Source: Planococcus sp. APC 4015
GTDB lineage: Bacteria; Actinomycetota; Actinomycetes; Actinomycetales; Microbacteriaceae
Length of the DNA stretch: 64,000 nt
Assembly (NCBI GenBank): GCA_030407505.1
Contig: JASDDH010000014.1
Span: 1-64,000, forward strand
Direction: 5' to 3'
Shown: in pieces, positions 25,337 through 34,606 of the stretch
How the letters are laid out: each line of letters begins with the position of its first letter
Position numbering within the stretch: the first letter of the stretch is position 1
Position numbers and translations under genes: made by a program
The notes under the pieces: model-generated
Seen by the model: the letters and a program-made list of their open reading frames with translations, nothing else
The model's database searches: none
What the model was told of the DNA's origin: nothing

Positions 25337-25901
25337 GGGAATCCTCTCCTCCCGTCAGGCTGAGTTCTGCGCGGCCGTCACCCAGCAGGCGCCGGACGCG
25401 GTTCAATCGCGAGCGCACCGTTCCCACCGGCACACTCAGGCACTCCGCCACCTCCGCATAGCCGAGGTCTCCCCACGCGTAGAGGAGGAGCGTGTCACGA
25501 TCGCGCGCAGACAGCCCTGCGATGCGCGGCGCGAGCACACGCAGCTCCGACCACGCGTCGACGCGGTCCGCGGCCGCCTCGATGTCGTCGGCCCCGGTCG
25601 CGATCACCGACGACGCCGCGACGATCGACCGCCACTGGGCGGCCTCCGCCGCGCGGTGGCGGGCGATCAGCTTCGTCGCGATGCCGAGCAGCCACGGGCG
25701 CGCGGATTCGCGGGCGAGCTCGAAGCTTCCGCGACGGCGGAACGCGACGAGGAACGTCTCGCTCAAGATGTCCTGCGAGGCATCCGCACCGGATCGCTGC
25801 CGCGCATAGGCACCGATCACGCGGGCGTGCCGGTCGAACAGCTCCGCGAAGACGCGCGGGTCGGCGAGGGAGCGCCGGATGATCTCGCTGTCCGTGGTCA
25901 C
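25323..25901 (-). CDS. RNA polymerase sigma factor, ECF/sigma-70 family
   Basis: A 192-residue ECF-type sigma factor with region 2 (VFAELFDRHARVIGAYARQR ... DILSETFLVAFRR) and region 4 (LSARDRDTLLLYAWGDLGYAEVAECLSVPVGTVRSRLNRVRR), joined by a short linker (the motifs are abbreviated here). No region 1 or 3 is visible. GTG 25901 begins the conserved part, with GGGGAG upstream. It overlaps the downstream membrane gene by 14 bases, so the two are translationally coupled. Target promoters are unknown; ECF operons are often autoregulated. Confidence 0.85.
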   Translation of the reverse strand: MTTDSEIIRRSLADPRVFAELFDRHARVIGAYARQRSGADASQDILSETFLVAFRRRGSFELARESARPWLLGIATKLIARHRAAEAAQWRSIVAASSVIATGADDIEAAADRVDAWSELRVLAPRIAGLSARDRDTLLLYAWGDLGYAEVAECLSVPVGTVRSRLNRVRRLLGDGRAELSLTGGEDSHGLQ

Positions 25902-25938
25902 GATGAGTATTGCTCCCCCTGCCCGGACCGGTTCACGG

Positions 25939-26859
25939 TCAGTCGCCTCGCAACACCTCGAGCGCGTGGGCCAGGTCGGCGGGGTAGTCGGACGTGAAGG
26001 CGACCCACTCCCCCGAGGCGGGGTGCGCGAAGGCCAGCCGGTGGGCGTGCAGCCACTGGCGGGTGAGCCCGAGGCGTGCCGAGAGCGTCGGGTCACCACC
26101 GTAGAGCGGGTCCCCGACGCACGGATGCCGGTGCGCTGCCATGTGCACGCGGATCTGGTGCGTGCGGCCGGTCTCGAGGTGGATCTCGAGCAGCGATGCC
26201 CCCGGAAAAGCCTCGAGCGTCTCGTAGTGCGTGACGGAGTCTTTGCCGTCGGGGGTCACGGCGAACTTCCACGAGTGCGTCGCATGTCGTCCGAGCGGCG
26301 CGTCGATCGTGCCGGCGAGCGGGTCGGGGTGCCCCTGCACGACGGCGTGGTAGATCTTCTCGACCTCCCGCTCCTTGAACGCGCGCTTGAGGGCGGTGTA
26401 CGCCCGTTCGCTCTTCGCGACGACCATGAGGCCGCTCGTGCCGACGTCGAGCCGGTGCACGACGCCCTGGCGCTCCGCGGCGCCGGTCGTGGCGATGCGG
26501 TAGCCGCCCGCGGCGAGGGCGCCGACGACAGTCGGTCCCTCCCACCCAACCGAGGGGTGCGCGGCCACCCCGGACGGCTTGTCGACGACGACGATCTCAT
26601 CGTCGTCGTACACGATGCCGAGATCGGGAACGGCGATCGGGACGATGGTGGGTTCCTGTCGATCCGTCCACGTGACGTCGACGATCGACCCGCCCGACAC
26701 CCGGTCGGACTTCCCCGCCGGACGCCCGTCGAGGAGGACTCCCCCGGTCTCCACCACTTCGGCGGCGAAGGTGCGCGAGAACCCGAGCATCTTGGCGAGT
26801 GCCTGGTCGAGGCGAACGCCCTCGAGCCCGTCGGGGACGGGCAGCAAGCGGGACGGCAT
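25939..26859 (-). CDS. rluD: RluD-type 23S rRNA pseudouridine synthase
   Basis: A 306-residue RluA/RluD-family enzyme. An N-terminal S4-like RNA-binding region ([20 protein letters not shown]) precedes the catalytic domain with [15 protein letters not shown] (catalytic Asp) and the C-terminal [13 protein letters not shown] signature. The upstream extension of the frame to 26931 overlaps lspA and is not conserved, so ATG 26859, two bases after the lspA stop, is used. The lspA-rluD pair is typical of actinobacteria. Confidence 0.92.
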   Translation of the reverse strand: MPSRLLPVPDGLEGVRLDQALAKMLGFSRTFAAEVVETGGVLLDGRPAGKSDRVSGGSIVDVTWTDRQEPTIVPIAVPDLGIVYDDDEIVVVDKPSGVAAHPSVGWEGPTVVGALAAGGYRIATTGAAERQGVVHRLDVGTSGLMVVAKSERAYTALKRAFKEREVEKIYHAVVQGHPDPLAGTIDAPLGRHATHSWKFAVTPDGKDSVTHYETLEAFPGASLLEIHLETGRTHQIRVHMAAHRHPCVGDPLYGGDPTLSARLGLTRQWLHAHRLAFAHPASGEWVAFTSDYPADLAHALEVLRGD

Positions 26860-26860
26860 G

Positions 26861-27601
26861 TCAGACGTCGCTGCGGCGGTCGTCCGCCTCACGGGCGGCC
26901 TCGCGCTCGACCGCGCGCTGCTCGCGTTCACTCAGCGGGGGCAGACCGCGCTCGTCGGCAGGGATGCCGGCATCCGGGTCGGCGATGGGGAACTCGTCGC
27001 CGAAGCCTGCGATCGGACCGCCGGGAGGAGCCTCGTCGCCCTCACCGAGGATCGTCTCGTCCTTCGCGCCGCGCCGCGGCTCGCGTGTTCCGTCCATGTT
27101 CACTCCCATGACCACCAGCACCGCCACGACGATCATGTCGCACACGATGAAGATGTCGGCCACGTTGTAGATGGCCGGACTCATCCAGAACCACATCCAC
27201 GGCGTGTTGATGAAGTCGATCACGTGCCCCACGGCGAATCCGGGCTCGCGCAGCAGACGATCGGTGAGATTGCCGAGCACGCCGCCGAGCAGGAGCCCGA
27301 GCACGATGGCCCAGGCCCGCGAACGGACGCGACGCACGGCCAGGTAGACGATCACGACCGCGACGACCGCCAGGGCGATCGTGAAGATCCACGTGGCACC
27401 GGCGCCGAACGAGAATGCGGCTCCGGGATTCTTGACCAGGTAGAGGCCCAGGAAATCACCGAAGACCGGCACGTTCTCCTGGAGCGGAAGGTTCTCGAGC
27501 GCGAGATGCTTCGTGAACTGATCGGCGGCCAGCACCAGCACCGCGAGAACCGCGATGGTGATGCCGGCCGCCGAGTGACGCAGGGGGGCGCGGCCTGTCA
27601 A
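26861..27601 (-). CDS. lspA: lipoprotein signal peptidase (signal peptidase II)
   Basis: An inner-membrane aspartyl protease that removes prolipoprotein signal peptides; the CtaC lipobox protein in this window would be a substrate. Four membrane helices lie within residues 1-165. Signatures are [30 protein letters not shown] (first catalytic Asp), VIDFINTP and [11 protein letters not shown] (second catalytic Asp). The start is TTG 27601. It is unusual in having an acidic, Pro/Gly-rich cytosolic tail of about 78 residues after the last helix, making it 246 residues, longer than the usual 160-200. Confidence 0.93.
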   Translation of the reverse strand: MTGRAPLRHSAAGITIAVLAVLVLAADQFTKHLALENLPLQENVPVFGDFLGLYLVKNPGAAFSFGAGATWIFTIALAVVAVVIVYLAVRRVRSRAWAIVLGLLLGGVLGNLTDRLLREPGFAVGHVIDFINTPWMWFWMSPAIYNVADIFIVCDMIVVAVLVVMGVNMDGTREPRRGAKDETILGEGDEAPPGGPIAGFGDEFPIADPDAGIPADERGLPPLSEREQRAVEREAAREADDRRSDV

Positions 27602-27610
27602 AAGACCGGC

Positions 27611-28243
27611 CTACAGGCCGATGGCTGAGACCGGATTCGATCCCGACGGCGTCGCCGTGGTCTCGAGGTCGCGGAGCTTGCCCTCGATGTAACTGCGCAG
27701 CTGCGAGCGGTAGTCCCGCTCGAAGTCGCGGAGCTCGGTGATGCGGCTCTCGAGGACGGTGCGCTCGCGATCGAGCTTCTCGAGCTCTTCGCGGCCGCGG
27801 GTCTCTGCTTCGGAGACGATCGAGGCGGCCTGCGCCTTGGCGTCGGAGATGAGCTGGTCGCGCTGGGCGACACCCTCGGCGACATGCTCGTCGTGCAGGC
27901 GCTGGGCCAGCTCGATGATGCCGGCCGTCGCGGCGCTCGATCCGCTCGGCGTCTCGGCAGCGGGTGCGGCGGAGACGGGCTCCGGCTCGGGCTGCGTCTC
28001 GGGCTCGGGAGCGACCTCGACGGCCTCTTCCTCGACGACGGCCTCGGAGGCCGGGGCCGACTCGGCTGCACCCGACTCGTAGGCGGCGAGCTTCGCCTTC
28101 AGCTCGTCGTTCTCAGCGATCGTCTTGCGCCATTCGACGACGATCTCGTCGAGGAAGTCGTCGACCTCGTCGGGGTCGAAGCCCTCCTTGAAGCGGACGT
28201 GCTGAAACTGCTTGGTGACGACGTCATCAGGAGTCAAGGCCAT
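27611..28243 (-). CDS. wag31: DivIVA/Wag31 polar growth and septum protein
   Basis: A 210-residue DivIVA-family coiled-coil protein that marks poles and septa and directs polar cell wall synthesis. The N-terminal lipid-binding domain (FKEGFDPDEVDDFLDEIVVE) is followed by a Glu/Ala/Pro-rich low-complexity stretch (about 55-105) and a long C-terminal coiled coil (about 108-190). AGAGGA precedes the ATG. It lies after yggT as in other actinobacterial dcw clusters. Confidence 0.93.
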   Translation of the reverse strand: MALTPDDVVTKQFQHVRFKEGFDPDEVDDFLDEIVVEWRKTIAENDELKAKLAAYESGAAESAPASEAVVEEEAVEVAPEPETQPEPEPVSAAPAAETPSGSSAATAGIIELAQRLHDEHVAEGVAQRDQLISDAKAQAASIVSEAETRGREELEKLDRERTVLESRITELRDFERDYRSQLRSYIEGKLRDLETTATPSGSNPVSAIGL

Positions 28244-28323
28244 GGTGGTTCCTCTTTCGAGCGCTCAGGTCGCTGGCAACGGTCTGGGGGCCGACCCGCC
28301 GAACAGGCGAGCCGTATCCAGCA

Positions 28324-28329
28324 AGCATA
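28324..28329 (-). promoter_or_regulatory. candidate -10 hexamer TATGCT for wag31
   Basis: TATGCT on the minus strand lies 80 bases before the wag31 ATG, within the 120-base yggT-wag31 gap. It implies a leader of about 73 bases. Confidence 0.35.
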
Positions 28330-28363
28330 GCCGCGGCATCCGAGCTGTGTGGAGTACCGCGAG

Positions 28364-28666
28364 TCACGCGGACATGAAGGCCCGCGTTATCGCGAGCAGG
28401 ACGAAGCACAGAAGCATCGTGAGGGCGAAGCCGAAGTCGATCGCGATGCCGCCGACGCGCAGCGGAGGAATGAGGCGTCGGAACAGCGAGATCGGCGGAT
28501 CCGTGACGGTGTAGACGATCTCGGCGGCGATGAGGCCCGCGCCCTTCGGGCGCCATTCCCTGTTGAAGAACGGCACCCATTCGAGCACGAGCCGCACCAG
28601 CAGCACGAGGACGTACAGCACCAGCGCCGCGTTCAGGATCGCCGCGGCGAGGCGGACGAGTTCCAC
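28364..28666 (-). CDS. YggT family membrane protein
   Basis: A 100-residue protein with two hydrophobic helices (about 5-27 and 70-95) and the YggT-family arginine-rich loop around DPPISLFRRLIPPLRVGGIAI. It follows the sepF stop by two bases, so the two are coupled. It is conserved between sepF and wag31 in actinobacteria (Rv2146c). A role in membrane or osmotic homeostasis at the division site has been suggested for the family, and the mechanism is unknown. Confidence 0.85.
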   Translation of the reverse strand: MELVRLAAAILNAALVLYVLVLLVRLVLEWVPFFNREWRPKGAGLIAAEIVYTVTDPPISLFRRLIPPLRVGGIAIDFGFALTMLLCFVLLAITRAFMSA

Positions 28667-28668
28667 GG

Positions 28669-29130
28669 TTACGGCTGCGAGAAGGGCACGGACTCCGCGT
28701 CCGCCTGCGCGACCGCCCCGTCACCCGACACGGCGACGTTCTCGGGCGAGAGGAGGAACACCTTGCTGGTGACCCGCTCGATGCGTCCGAAGAGTCCGAG
28801 CGAGAGCCCGCTCGCGAAGTCGATCAGACGTCGCGCGTCCGCATCGCTCATCTGGGAGAGGTTGATGATGACCGGGATTCCCTCGCGGAAGTTCTCGGCG
28901 ATGATCTGCGCGTCCCGGTACTGCTTGGGGTGCACGGTCAGGATCTCGCTGATCGCACTCGGCGCGGGCTGGCGCACGACGGTCGGGCGGTGGATCGTGG
29001 TCACGGGTGCAGCCTTCTCGATCGTGGTGTCGGCCTTGCGTGAGCGCGGCTGCGGCGCCGGCTCCTCGTAGGCTTCTTCTTCGTCGGCGAGGCCCAGGTA
29101 GACCATGGTCTTCTTCAGCGGGTTCGACAT
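28669..29130 (-). CDS. sepF: cell division protein SepF
   Basis: A 153-residue membrane anchor for FtsZ. The N-terminal amphipathic helix ([14 protein letters not shown]) is followed by an acidic/Pro linker and the SepF core (about 65-140: [20 protein letters not shown], then [20 protein letters not shown] and [19 protein letters not shown], abbreviated). ATG 29130 has GGAGG five bases upstream; the longer frame to 29394 runs into yggS and is not conserved. Confidence 0.93.
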   Translation of the reverse strand: MSNPLKKTMVYLGLADEEEAYEEPAPQPRSRKADTTIEKAAPVTTIHRPTVVRQPAPSAISEILTVHPKQYRDAQIIAENFREGIPVIINLSQMSDADARRLIDFASGLSLGLFGRIERVTSKVFLLSPENVAVSGDGAVAQADAESVPFSQP

Positions 29131-29162
29131 CGCATCCTCCGTAGTGCTCGTCTGTTCCGAGG

Positions 29163-29873
29163 TTAACCGCGGTCGGGCCGCGGGCCGGTGATTGCCGAGC
29201 CGATCCGCAGGTGTGTCGCACCTGCCGCGATCGCCTCGGCGAAATCCGCCGTCATTCCGGCGGAGATCCATGTGGCGTCCGGGACGATCGCCCGCACGCG
29301 TTCTGCTGCGCCGCGCAGCCGTTCGAACGCGGATGCCGGCGCTTCGTCGAGCGGCGCGACGGCCATCACTCCGCGCACGCGCAGGGTGCGACATGCGGCC
29401 GCGTGCTCGGCAAGGGCGTCGACATCGCCGAGCGCGACACCGCCGCGGCCGGCATCCTCGGTGAGGTTCACCTGTAGCAGCACGTCGAGCACCGCGTCGC
29501 CGTCGTCGGCCGCGGCATCGAGTGCATCCGCCAGGCGCGTGCGGTCGAGCGAGTGAACGACGGATGCCGCAGCCCGGACCGCCCGCGCCTTGTTGGTCTG
29601 CATCTGCCCGATGTAGTGCCAGCGCACCGCGAGCTGCGAGAGATCGGCGTGCTTGGCGCTGAGTTCCTGCTGGCGGTTCTCGCCGACGTCTCCGACGCCG
29701 AGACCGACGAGTTCGGTGATGACGGATGCGGGGTGGAACTTGGTCACGACGATGCGGGTGATGTCATCCGGGGTTCGGCCGACGGCACGCGCCGCCGAGG
29801 CGATGCGGGCATCGACATCGGCGAGGCGGGCCGCGAGCGCGGAGACGCCGACAGGCTCGGAGAACGGAGGCAT
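29163..29873 (-). CDS. YggS-type pyridoxal phosphate homeostasis protein
   Basis: A 236-residue PLP-binding protein of the YggS/PLPHP family, which buffers PLP rather than catalysing a known reaction. It shows the PLP lysine in [15 protein letters not shown], then [52 protein letters not shown] and [14 protein letters not shown]. It sits between ftsZ and sepF as in other actinobacteria, but without the yfiH (laccase-domain) gene that often precedes it. Confidence 0.92.
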   Translation of the reverse strand: MPPFSEPVGVSALAARLADVDARIASAARAVGRTPDDITRIVVTKFHPASVITELVGLGVGDVGENRQQELSAKHADLSQLAVRWHYIGQMQTNKARAVRAAASVVHSLDRTRLADALDAAADDGDAVLDVLLQVNLTEDAGRGGVALGDVDALAEHAAACRTLRVRGVMAVAPLDEAPASAFERLRGAAERVRAIVPDATWISAGMTADFAEAIAAGATHLRIGSAITGPRPDRG

Positions 29874-29910
29874 GGTGGTACGCGTTCTCTGAGCCTGCCG
29901 GATCCGTCGA

Positions 29911-31062
29911 CTACTTGAGGAAGTCGGGGATGTCGAGGTCGTCGTCGCCGAAGGCCGAGTCGTAGCTGTTGTCGGGAACGGTCGCGGCGACCGGAACCGG
30001 CTCGGGCTCGCGGGTGACCGGGACGTCGCGCGCGGCGTCGTCTGCCGGCGTCGACGGCACGATGGGTGCCGGCACGACGCGCTGCGTCGTGATCGGCTCG
30101 ATCCGCGACTGCGGCTCGCCCCCGTCGAAGCCCGCGGCGATCACGGTGACGCGCACCTCGTCGCCGAGCGTGTCGTCGATGACCGTTCCGAAGATGATGT
30201 TCGCTTCGGGGTGCGCCGCCTCCTTCACGAGCTGCGCTGCGTCGTTGATCTCGAAGATGCCGAGGTTGGACCCACCCTGGATCGACAGCAGTACGCCGTG
30301 GGCACCCTCGATCGACGCCTCGAGCAGCGGCGATTCGACCGCGAGTTCGGCGGCCTTGATGGCGCGATCCGCACCGCGGGCCGAACCGATGCCCATGAGC
30401 GCCGAGCCCGCTCCCTGCATGACCGACTTGACGTCGGCGAAGTCGAGGTTGATGAGGCCGGGCGTGGTGATCAGGTCGGTGATGCCCTGGACACCCGCGA
30501 GGAGCACCTGGTCGGCGGTCGCGAAGGCCTCGATCATCGAGATGCCGCGGTCGCTGATCTCCAGGAGGCGGTCGTTCGGCACCACGATGAGGGTGTCGAC
30601 TTCTTCCTTGAGCTTTCCGACTCCGGTCTCGGCCTGCTGCTGGCGACGGCGACCCTCGAACGAGAAGGGCTTCGTGACGACACCGATCGTCAGGGCGCCG
30701 ATCGACTTCGCGATCTTGGCCACGACGGGGGCGCCACCGGTTCCGGTTCCACCGCCCTCGCCGGCCGTGACGAACACCATGTCGGCGCCGCGCAAGGCCT
30801 CTTCGATCTCTTCGGCGTGGTCTTCGGCCGCCCGTCGACCCACCTCGGGGTCGGCACCGGCGCCGAGTCCGCGCGTCAATTCGCGGCCGACGTCGAGCTT
30901 GACGTCTGCGTCGCTCATCAGCAGCGCCTGGGCGTCGGTGTTGATCGCGATGAACTCCACACCGCGCAGCCCGAGATCGATCATGCGGTTGACGGCGTTC
31001 ACGCCGCCGCCGCCCACTCCGACCACCTTGATCACCGCAAGGTAGTTCTGGTTCTGGCTCAT
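29911..31062 (-). CDS. ftsZ: cell division GTPase FtsZ
   Basis: The tubulin-like GTPase that builds the Z-ring; 383 residues. It has [16 protein letters not shown] at the N-terminus, the GTP-binding tubulin signature [12 protein letters not shown] at about 100-111, and the synergy loop region ([18 protein letters not shown]). A Pro/acidic linker (about 318-375) leads to the C-terminal partner-binding peptide DLDIPDFLK, which binds SepF and FtsW. ATG 31062 has GGAGG five bases upstream. An AT-rich 5' region with inverted repeats lies ahead. Confidence 0.97.
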   Translation of the reverse strand: MSQNQNYLAVIKVVGVGGGGVNAVNRMIDLGLRGVEFIAINTDAQALLMSDADVKLDVGRELTRGLGAGADPEVGRRAAEDHAEEIEEALRGADMVFVTAGEGGGTGTGGAPVVAKIAKSIGALTIGVVTKPFSFEGRRRQQQAETGVGKLKEEVDTLIVVPNDRLLEISDRGISMIEAFATADQVLLAGVQGITDLITTPGLINLDFADVKSVMQGAGSALMGIGSARGADRAIKAAELAVESPLLEASIEGAHGVLLSIQGGSNLGIFEINDAAQLVKEAAHPEANIIFGTVIDDTLGDEVRVTVIAAGFDGGEPQSRIEPITTQRVVPAPIVPSTPADDAARDVPVTREPEPVPVAATVPDNSYDSAFGDDDLDIPDFLK

Positions 31063-31093
31063 GCCGGCCTCCGTCTCCCGAATCGAAACCTTC

Positions 31094-31143
31094 AACCTCA
31101 TCTAGAGGTTTAAACAATTGCTCGGTATGCAATTCCTGAATTG
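31094..31143. promoter_or_regulatory. AT-rich inverted-repeat cluster upstream of ftsZ
   Basis: In the 154-base ftsQ-ftsZ gap lie AACCTC-N5-GAGGTT (31094-31110), CAATTG (31115-31120) and the perfect CAATTC-CT-GAATTG (31130-31143). The patch is strikingly AT-rich for this genome. It is probably the ftsZ promoter with regulator sites; I could not assign -35/-10 with confidence. Confidence 0.45.
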
Positions 31144-31216
31144 AAAGTAAGCCGAGCCGAGGCCGGCACGCGGAACGCGGCGGGCGTGTCGCGACATCCC
31201 CTCGGGAATGGGTCGA

Positions 31217-32155
31217 TCAGCGCACGATGACAGCGGACGGCGACGACACGTCGTACTCGCTGACGCCCGCCGGGGGGCGCGAGATCATGATCGCCTTGAG
31301 CGCGAGCACCTTCTCGGCCGAGTTCTCGGCGCTGCCCCACACCACCGCGGAGTTCGATCCGCCGAGGGTCAGTCGCACGTCGTCGGGGGTCGACGCCGAC
31401 ACCGCCGTGACCTGCGTCCGGATGTCGGCGGGCAGCGAGCGCATCACATGGCCGACCGCCTCGAACGCGGGCCGGTCGACGCCCCCCGTCACGGTCAGAA
31501 GCGGCGCATCGGCACCGGGAGCGGCTGCGGTGGCGAGGGCGACGCCGGCGGCATCCACCAGGGTGAAGCCTGCACGGGTCTCGAGGTATCCGATCGGGGT
31601 GCGCTCGACGATCCGCACCACGAGGTCGTGCGGAGGTCTCGCTTCGAGGGCGTAGGACTCCACGAGCGGGAACCCCACCAGCGCGGCCTTCACCGCACTC
31701 TCGTCCACGAGCGGCAACGGTGTGCCGACCTGATCCGACAGCGCGGACTCGACCGCCGCCACGTCGAGCTGTGTCGCTCCCACGACGGTGATCCGCTCGA
31801 CCGCGAACAACGGGCTGTAGGCCGCGCCGAGCGTGGCCAGCACGAGCAGGACGAGCGACGCGCCGGCGCCGGCCCACACGAGCCTCCGACGTCGCTGCCG
31901 GGTCGTGAAGCGGCGCACCTCTGCGCGGAGCGCCCGTCGCCGCGCACGGGCGGCCGCCCACACCTGCCGGAGCCGGACCGGTTCGTCCGCGTCCGGACCA
32001 GAGGTCTCGATGCTCGGAAACGGCTCGGTGATCGGGATGACCGGCGCGGTCAGCCGCGCGTCGTCGGCGTCGAGCGCGTCATCGATCCGCGGCGCCCGGC
32101 GCGCGTCGACGGCGGGCGGAGCCGGCGGCTGCGGCAGCGGCGACGGACGGCGCAT
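31217..32155 (-). CDS. ftsQ: cell division protein FtsQ
   Basis: A 312-residue bitopic division protein. A long, Pro/Arg-rich cytosolic N-terminus (1-98) and one membrane helix (about 99-119) precede the POTRA domain (RITVVGATQLDVAAVESAL at about 125-143, with LPLVDESAVKAALVGFPLVE) and the beta domain (about 190-305). It links FtsZ-level proteins to septal synthases. It starts three bases after murC, in the murC-ftsQ-ftsZ order. Confidence 0.92.
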   Translation of the reverse strand: MRRPSPLPQPPAPPAVDARRAPRIDDALDADDARLTAPVIPITEPFPSIETSGPDADEPVRLRQVWAAARARRRALRAEVRRFTTRQRRRRLVWAGAGASLVLLVLATLGAAYSPLFAVERITVVGATQLDVAAVESALSDQVGTPLPLVDESAVKAALVGFPLVESYALEARPPHDLVVRIVERTPIGYLETRAGFTLVDAAGVALATAAAPGADAPLLTVTGGVDRPAFEAVGHVMRSLPADIRTQVTAVSASTPDDVRLTLGGSNSAVVWGSAENSAEKVLALKAIMISRPPAGVSEYDVSSPSAVIVR

Positions 32156-32158
32156 CGG

Positions 32159-33568
32159 CTAGCGCTCCGACGGGGTCGTGCGCTCCAGCGCGTCGAGCAC
32201 CTGCGGGATGATGAGGTTCACGTTGCCGCAGCCGAGCGTCACGACGAAGTCGCCGGCTCGTGCGACCGTGGCCGTGTAGTCCGCGGCATCCTGCCAGTCG
32301 GCGACGAAGTGCACGTGGGCAGGGTCGGCGAACGCGTCGCTCACGAGCTCTCCGGTGACGCCCTCGACCGGGTCTTCCCGCGCCCCGTACACGTCGAGCA
32401 CGACGGTGTGGTCGGCGTGCGACTCGAGCACGTCGGCGAACTCCTGGAACATCGCCTGCGTGCGCGAGTAGGTGTGCGGCTGGTGCAGAGCGATGATGCG
32501 GCCCTCGCCGACGACGGTGCGCGCCGCGGCCAATGCTGCGGCGACCTCGGTCGGGTGATGCGCGTAGTCGTCGTAGACGCTGACGCCCCGCGTGACGCCC
32601 TGCAGGTCGAACCGCCGCGCCGTGCCCGAGAATCCCTCGACCGCACGAGCTGCCGTCAGCACGTCGTACCCGAGAGCGATGAGCACCGCGACGGCACCGG
32701 CCGCGTTGATCGCGTTGTGCGCGCCCGGAACGGCGAGCTGGACCGCCGCGGCCGCGACGCCGTGCCGGATCGTGAACGAGACGGGTCCGTCTGTGACGAT
32801 CTTCGTGACCCGGATGTCGGCATCGGCCGCCGTGCCGAACGTGATGACGTCGGGGTGCGTGATCCGCGAGCGGATGGCGACGGCACCGGCATCGTCGGCC
32901 GAGATGACGACGGCCTCACGCGCCTGGTTCGCGAAGTCGGCGAAGGCCTGGTCGAACGCGTCGCGAGATCCCCAGTGGTCGAGGTGGTCGGGATCGACGT
33001 TCGTGATGAGGGCGATCGAAGTGTCGTACAGCAGGAAGGTTCCGTCGGACTCGTCGGCCTCGATGACGAACAGCTCATCGGACCCGGTGCCGCTGGAGAC
33101 GCCCAGCTGCGCGATGACGCCGCCGTTGACGAAGGTCGGATCCGCCCCGGCGGCCTGCAGCGCCGTGACGATCATGCCGGTCGAGGTCGTCTTGCCGTGC
33201 GCGCCGGCCACGGAGACGAGCCGTCGGTGACCGATCAGCCAGTGCAGCGCCTGAGAGCGGTGGATGACGTGGAGCCCGCGCTGCTTCGCCAGGACGAACT
33301 CGGGGTTCTCGGGCCAGATCGCCCCGGTGTGGATGACGGTGTCGACGTCGTCGGCGAGGTTCGACGCGTCGTGGCCGACGTACACGGCCGCGCCGAGTTC
33401 GGCCAGCTGGCGCAGCCCGGGGCTGTCGGCGCGGTCGGACCCGGACACGCGGATGCCGCGCTCGAGGAACATGCGGGCGAGGCCCGACATGCCCGATCCG
33501 CCGATGCCGATGAAGTGCGCGGCCTCGATCGTGTCGGGCAGGGGAAGGCTCAGGTCAGGTCGGATCAT
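32159..33568 (-). CDS. murC: UDP-N-acetylmuramate--L-alanine ligase
   Basis: Adds the first stem-peptide residue (L-Ala) to UDP-MurNAc. The 469-residue protein has the Mur ligase domain set: N-terminal Rossmann region ([16 protein letters not shown]), ATP P-loop [12 protein letters not shown] (about 124-135), ligase motifs EADESDGTF and DPDHLDHW, and [10 protein letters not shown] in the C-terminal domain. It is separated from murG by two opposite-strand genes and has its own near-leaderless promoter. Confidence 0.96.
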   Translation of the reverse strand: MIRPDLSLPLPDTIEAAHFIGIGGSGMSGLARMFLERGIRVSGSDRADSPGLRQLAELGAAVYVGHDASNLADDVDTVIHTGAIWPENPEFVLAKQRGLHVIHRSQALHWLIGHRRLVSVAGAHGKTTSTGMIVTALQAAGADPTFVNGGVIAQLGVSSGTGSDELFVIEADESDGTFLLYDTSIALITNVDPDHLDHWGSRDAFDQAFADFANQAREAVVISADDAGAVAIRSRITHPDVITFGTAADADIRVTKIVTDGPVSFTIRHGVAAAAVQLAVPGAHNAINAAGAVAVLIALGYDVLTAARAVEGFSGTARRFDLQGVTRGVSVYDDYAHHPTEVAAALAAARTVVGEGRIIALHQPHTYSRTQAMFQEFADVLESHADHTVVLDVYGAREDPVEGVTGELVSDAFADPAHVHFVADWQDAADYTATVARAGDFVVTLGCGNVNLIIPQVLDALERTTPSER

Positions 33569-33577
33569 GGCCTTCCG

Positions 33578-33583
33578 ATACTA
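33578..33583 (-). promoter_or_regulatory. -10 hexamer TAGTAT for murC
   Basis: TAGTAT on the minus strand ends nine bases before ATG 33568. It supports independent transcription of murC-ftsQ-ftsZ after the interruption downstream of murG. A CCGGGGC-ACGA-GCCCCGG hairpin lies just upstream at 33594-33611. Confidence 0.4.
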
Positions 33584-33642
33584 AGTCGACCCCCCGGGGC
33601 ACGAGCCCCGGCACGCTGGCGGGGCGGGGAACCTCGGCCGAA

Positions 33643-33675
33643 TGTATTGACACATTGATACAATCCACGTACAAA
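33643..33675 (+). promoter_or_regulatory. promoter with embedded GntR (YtrA-type) operator
   Basis: TTGACA (33647-33652) and TACAAA (33670-33675) form -35 and -10 elements with 17-base spacing. Overlying the -35 is the inverted repeat TGTAT-N10-ATACA (33643-33662), of the form bound by YtrA-subfamily GntR repressors. The predicted start falls at the ATG at 33683, so the transcript would be leaderless. Autorepression by the GntR gene of the same operon is inferred. Confidence 0.55.
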
Positions 33676-33682
33676 AGAGGAC

Positions 33683-34606
33683 ATGGACGGTTCCTCCTTC
33701 ATACCTCTCGAGATCTTCAACGGCGTGCTCCTCTCGCTGTTCGCGCTCGTGCCGATCGTCGTCCTGATCGTGACCGCTCGCGCCGGGTGGGGAGTAGGGC
33801 GGGTTGCGCAGATGTCGATGCGCGCACGACTGCCCCTGGGCGCGGCGACGATGGAACGGAGCATCCGCGCACGCACACGCACGCTGATGCGCGTGAACAT
33901 GTGGGGGCTGCTCGTCGCCATCGGTGCGCTCGCCGTCGTGCTCGTGCTCACCCCCCTCGGTGGGACCCCCTACTTCATCTGGCTCTTCACGATCGTGCTC
34001 CTCTTCGGCGTGCTGACGATCTCCGCGGCGGTCGTGAACACGCGGGAGCGCCTGTTCTCCCCCGCGCCGGCCGCCCCGAGAGTCGCCCGCGTGCAGTCGA
34101 TGCGTACGGCGGACTACGTCGGTCGATGGATCGACCGCATCCCCGGCTGGATCCTCCTGGTCTCGGGCCTGTTCGCAGGCGGGGCATCGATCGTCGCACT
34201 GAACGGGCTCGTGCCGATGACCGCGCTCGGATGGCTCGGAGCTGCCATGGTCATCGCGGTCGGCGCGGCTTTCATCGGGCGCTGGGCGGAGCGCCGGGTC
34301 ATCGCCCAGCCTCAGCCCGCGTCCGACACGGTCGAGCTCGCGTGGGACGACCTCTTCCGCACGGATGCGCTGTCCATCCTGCGGATGGGCGCCGCCATGG
34401 CGGCGTGGTTCCCGCTCGGGCTCGCCGCCGCGATGCTCATGCGCGCGGGGCTGCCGCTCGCGTCGTCGGGATGGGAGGCGATGCTCGGGCTGTTCCCGTG
34501 GTGGGGCATCCCGATCATCCAGGTCGTGTTCCTGTGGCGCCAGGGCCGGCTGAGGGAGCCGCTGTACCCCGCATTCCTCCGCGCCCCCGACCCCCGGGTC
34601 GCGTGA
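33683..34606 (+). CDS. unrecognised seven-helix membrane protein (GntR-linked)
   Basis: A 307-residue integral membrane protein with about seven hydrophobic helices (near 10-31, 70-92, 95-115, 153-172, 178-198, 232-252, 258-275) and short basic loops (RARTRTLMR). I recognise no catalytic motif or named family. It is the first gene of a two-gene plus-strand operon inside the otherwise minus-strand dcw cluster; its TGA overlaps the ATG of the GntR gene (ATGA). Such pairs often encode envelope-stress or antibiotic-responsive membrane systems, but function here is inference only. Confidence 0.65.
   Translation: MDGSSFIPLEIFNGVLLSLFALVPIVVLIVTARAGWGVGRVAQMSMRARLPLGAATMERSIRARTRTLMRVNMWGLLVAIGALAVVLVLTPLGGTPYFIWLFTIVLLFGVLTISAAVVNTRERLFSPAPAAPRVARVQSMRTADYVGRWIDRIPGWILLVSGLFAGGASIVALNGLVPMTALGWLGAAMVIAVGAAFIGRWAERRVIAQPQPASDTVELAWDDLFRTDALSILRMGAAMAAWFPLGLAAAMLMRAGLPLASSGWEAMLGLFPWWGIPIIQVVFLWRQGRLREPLYPAFLRAPDPRVA

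Noticed and set aside
33594..33611. CCGGGGC-ACGA-GCCCCGG hairpin as a terminator
   Set aside because: It lies between two divergent promoters with no upstream gene reading into it, so termination makes little sense; left as an unexplained structure.
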